A DNA stretch of 7,886 nucleotides, taken from Hyphomicrobiales bacterium. GTDB taxonomy: Bacteria > Pseudomonadota > Alphaproteobacteria > Rhizobiales > Aestuariivirgaceae. Positions 5,595-7,886 of this stretch are shown here, in pieces. Numbering within the stretch: the stretch's first letter is position 1; every line of letters begins with the position of its first letter. The notes under the pieces are model-generated. The model did not search any database. It saw only the letters and a list, made by a program, of their open reading frames with translations, and was not told the origin of the DNA. Position numbers and translations under genes: made by a program. The stretch is from contig JAMOMM010000411.1 of the NCBI GenBank assembly GCA_027067085.1, positions 1-7,886 on the forward strand, read 5' to 3'.

Positions 5595-7886
5595 TTGGCA
5601 GACCGCCCGAATAAACATAAAAGCTCATCTAAGAAAAAGTCAGGATGGGCGAAGAAGAAAAACAAAAGAAAAGCTTTTGGGTTTCCGAGCGATGCTGCCA
5701 TTATTGATTTCGTCAATAATTCACCAGGAAAAATTGGCAAAAACCAAGTGGCGCGTCATTTTAAATTGACAGGCGATCATCGCATTGCGCTTAAAGATGC
5801 TTTGCTTCGATTGCGTGAAACTGGAAAATTGCGTGTAGAGGATCGCAAAATTGTTACCTCCACCAGCCTGCCAAAAGTTTGTGTAATGAGAATTACTGGA
5901 ACTGATGAAGACGGTGAACTTCAAGCAGAAGTCGTTAAATGGGATGATGAAAACGGTAAACCACCCGCTGTTTTGATTAAGGCTGAGAACGAGCGTTTAA
6001 AAGGCCCTAAGCAAAAAGCTATCGGTGTGGGTGATATTGTGCTGGCTCGCCCTGTACCTATCACCGATGATAAATATGATTACATGGCCACTATCGTTAA
6101 GCGGCTGGATCAGGAAAAACCTTACGCTCTTGGTGTTATTCGCCAAATGTCTAAAGGCTTTCGCATCACACCAACTGACAAGAAGTCTCGCTTTGAGTTT
6201 GTTGTTGCTTCATCTGATGAGCGTGGTTTGAAAGATGGCCAGCTGGTTGGTTTTGAAGTGGCACGTGGCAGTACACACGGATTAAAAATTGCACGTATTG
6301 TTAAACGTCTCGGCAATATTCAAGAGCAGAAAAATATCTCGCTGGTTGCTTTGGCAGAACACGAAATTCCTGTTGATATGCCTGAAGCTGTTGAAAACAC
6401 AGCCAATGCCCTTAAAGAAATTTCACCCAAAGGAACAAACCATCATAATGATTTGCGCCATGTCCCGCTCATCACCATTGATCCGCCAGACGCGCGTGAC
6501 CATGATGATGCGATTTTTGCCCAAGCTGATGATGATGAAGAAAACCTTGGTGGTGTAAATATTATCGTCGCAATTGCCGATGTTGCATATTATGTGAAAT
6601 CAAAATCATTGATCGATAATGAAGCGCGCAAAAGGGGTAATTCCACCTATTTGCCCGATCGTGTTGTGCCGATGTTGCCAGAACGACTATCGACTGACTT
6701 GTGTTCGCTGAAAGAAAAAGTTGATCGGCCTGCTCTTGCTTGCTTCATGACTTTTGACAAAAAAGGCAACAAACTGCGCCATTATTTTGATCGCATCATT
6801 ATGTGTTCAGCTGCCAAACTGTCTTATCAAGAGGCACAAGATGCTATTGATGGCAAAGAAGATGCCATTGGCGGCGTTGTTAGCCAAGAATTATACGATG
6901 ACGTGTTGAAACCTTTATGGGCGGCCTATGCCGTCCTGAAGAAAGGCCGCAGCAAGCGCCAACCTTTAGAACTTGATTTACCAGAACGAAAACTTGTTAT
7001 TGGTGAAAGCGGCGTTGTTGAAGATGTAAAAATCGTTGATCGCTTTGATGCGCACAAGTTGGTTGAAGAGTTTATGATTCAAGCCAATGTTGCTGCTGCT
7101 GAAACTTTAGAAGATAAAAAGCGTACCTTTATTTACCGTAGCCATGATGCGCCTAGTGCTGAAAAGCTTGTTGCGTTAGCAGACTTCCTTAAAACCTTAG
7201 ACTTGACGGCACCAACTGGCCAAGTGATGAAACCAGCCAACTTCAATTCAATCCTTGAAAAAGTGAAAGATACTGAATTGGAGCACGTCATCAATCAAGT
7301 GGTGTTGCGTAGTCAATCTCAAGCTGTTTATACAACAGATAATTTAGGCCACTTTGGCTTGAACCTTCGCCGTTATGCTCACTTTACCTCACCAATTAGG
7401 CGTTATGCAGACTTTACTGTCCATCGTGGGCTCATTTCAGCTCTTGGTCTTGGTGGTGATGGGAGCACTAAGGAAGAAGAATCAAATCTTCACACAATTG
7501 CTGAAGAAATTTCGGTTACCGAGCGCCGCTCAATGCTTGCCGAACGCGACACGAAAGACCGTATGATCGCCAATTTCCTTTCGGGGGAAATCAACAAAAT
7601 ATTTGATGGCCGAATTGCTGGCATGGCTGGCGCTGGTCTGTTTATCGCCCTTGATGAAACAGGTGCCGATGGGTTTATTCCTGCAGCAACCCTTGGGAAC
7701 GATTACTTCATTTATGACGAAGAAAAGCGCGCCATGGTTGGTGAGCGCACAGGTGAAACCTTTACCATGGGTGATAAGGTAAGTGTTCGTTTGCTGGAAG
7801 CTGTCCCTGTTTCGGGCGGTCTTAAACTTGAAATGATAAGCGACGGCAAAAAGGGAAAACCAGCTGGTCGAAGTAAAGGACGCGGT
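5595..7886 (+). CDS. rnr: Ribonuclease R (3'-5' exoribonuclease, RNB family), 3' end cut by window
   Basis: An open frame of 764 codons reaches the window end without a stop. RNase R degrades structured RNA 3' to 5' in the cytoplasm. Visible: a Lys-rich N-terminus (about 1-28); a winged-helix segment (about 29-85, IIDFVNNSPGKIGKNQVARH); cold-shock/OB-type domains (about 90-260); the RNB catalytic domain with TIDPPDARDHDDA, where D296, D302, D304 and D305 match the Mg2+-binding aspartates; YAHFTSPIRRYAD (594-606), also RNB hallmark; and an S1 RNA-binding domain (about 664-750). The visible end is basic (KKGKPAGRSKGRG), so little is probably missing. An in-frame TAA at 5583 excludes earlier starts; the first candidate is TTG 5595. 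The next GTG (codon 52) and ATG (codon 98) would cut into the winged helix. AGGA at 5579-5582 overlaps the topA stop, 12 bases upstream. Probably cotranscribed with topA. Confidence 0.96.
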   Translation, partial: MADRPNKHKSSSKKKSGWAKKKNKRKAFGFPSDAAIIDFVNNSPGKIGKNQVARHFKLTGDHRIALKDALLRLRETGKLRVEDRKIVTSTSLPKVCVMRITGTDEDGELQAEVVKWDDENGKPPAVLIKAENERLKGPKQKAIGVGDIVLARPVPITDDKYDYMATIVKRLDQEKPYALGVIRQMSKGFRITPTDKKSRFEFVVASSDERGLKDGQLVGFEVARGSTHGLKIARIVKRLGNIQEQKNISLVALAEHEIPVDMPEAVENTANALKEISPKGTNHHNDLRHVPLITIDPPDARDHDDAIFAQADDDEENLGGVNIIVAIADVAYYVKSKSLIDNEARKRGNSTYLPDRVVPMLPERLSTDLCSLKEKVDRPALACFMTFDKKGNKLRHYFDRIIMCSAAKLSYQEAQDAIDGKEDAIGGVVSQELYDDVLKPLWAAYAVLKKGRSKRQPLELDLPERKLVIGESGVVEDVKIVDRFDAHKLVEEFMIQANVAAAETLEDKKRTFIYRSHDAPSAEKLVALADFLKTLDLTAPTGQVMKPANFNSILEKVKDTELEHVINQVVLRSQSQAVYTTDNLGHFGLNLRRYAHFTSPIRRYADFTVHRGLISALGLGGDGSTKEEESNLHTIAEEISVTERRSMLAERDTKDRMIANFLSGEINKIFDGRIAGMAGAGLFIALDETGADGFIPAATLGNDYFIYDEEKRAMVGERTGETFTMGDKVSVRLLEAVPVSGGLKLEMISDGKKGKPAGRSKGRG

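Noticed and set aside
5328..5740. Several overlapping minus-strand frames rich in Phe, Ala and Leu, looking like membrane proteins
   Set aside because: They are the reverse complement of the lysine-rich topA tail and the basic start of rnr; AAG/AAA codons read backwards as CTT/TTT create false hydrophobic runs.
1..7886. Search for CRISPR arrays, transposases, phage genes, tRNA genes, toxin-antitoxin pairs or a new defence system
   Set aside because: No regularly spaced repeats, transposon ends, cloverleaf genes or accessory-gene clusters were seen; the content is almost entirely conserved core genes in a familiar order.

Overview
The window reads as an ordinary, gene-dense stretch of an alphaproteobacterial chromosome, probably Hyphomicrobiales-like but with a visibly AT-rich base composition. 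The inference rests on gene order and protein flavour: enolase followed on the same strand by a short FtsB/DivIC-type membrane protein carrying the 'LLRPQSIDPDMLDEQAR' signature typical of alphaproteobacteria, and topA followed directly by rnr. I cannot name a genus from the sequence alone.

Layout. Positions 1-1786 are read on the minus strand: eno (1786-509), a 10-bp inverted repeat with a T run (475-414), then the FtsB-like gene (413-108). Positions 1-23 could hold the first codons of the next minus-strand gene; pdhA commonly follows in related genomes, but too little is visible to tell. A roughly 175-bp divergent intergenic region (1787-1960) carries a candidate eno promoter and leads to a plus-strand gene for a small YkgJ-type cysteine-cluster protein (1961-2338). 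This gene converges on a minus-strand gene for an 82-residue protein of unknown function (2672-2424). A 253-bp AT-rich divergent gap (2673-2925) follows. The rest is a plus-strand pair: topA (2926-5580, complete, with a long lysine-rich tail) and rnr (from a TTG at 5595, running off the window end in frame).

How the genes work together. topA and rnr are 14 bp apart and probably cotranscribed; together they cover DNA supercoil relaxation and degradation of structured RNA. eno (glycolysis and a frequent RNA-degradosome partner in bacteria) and the divisome gene form a conserved neighbourhood rather than a shared pathway. The cysteine-cluster and 82-aa genes are accessory singletons between the two core blocks.

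I found no mobile element, CRISPR array, tRNA, rRNA or phage gene, and no evidence of a new multi-gene system. The points worth a second look are small: the terminator-like hairpin abutting the FtsB start codon, a nine-codon upstream frame overlapping the cysteine-cluster gene by ATGA, the histone-H1-like tail of TopA, the non-ATG start of rnr, and the uncharacterised 82-aa protein.
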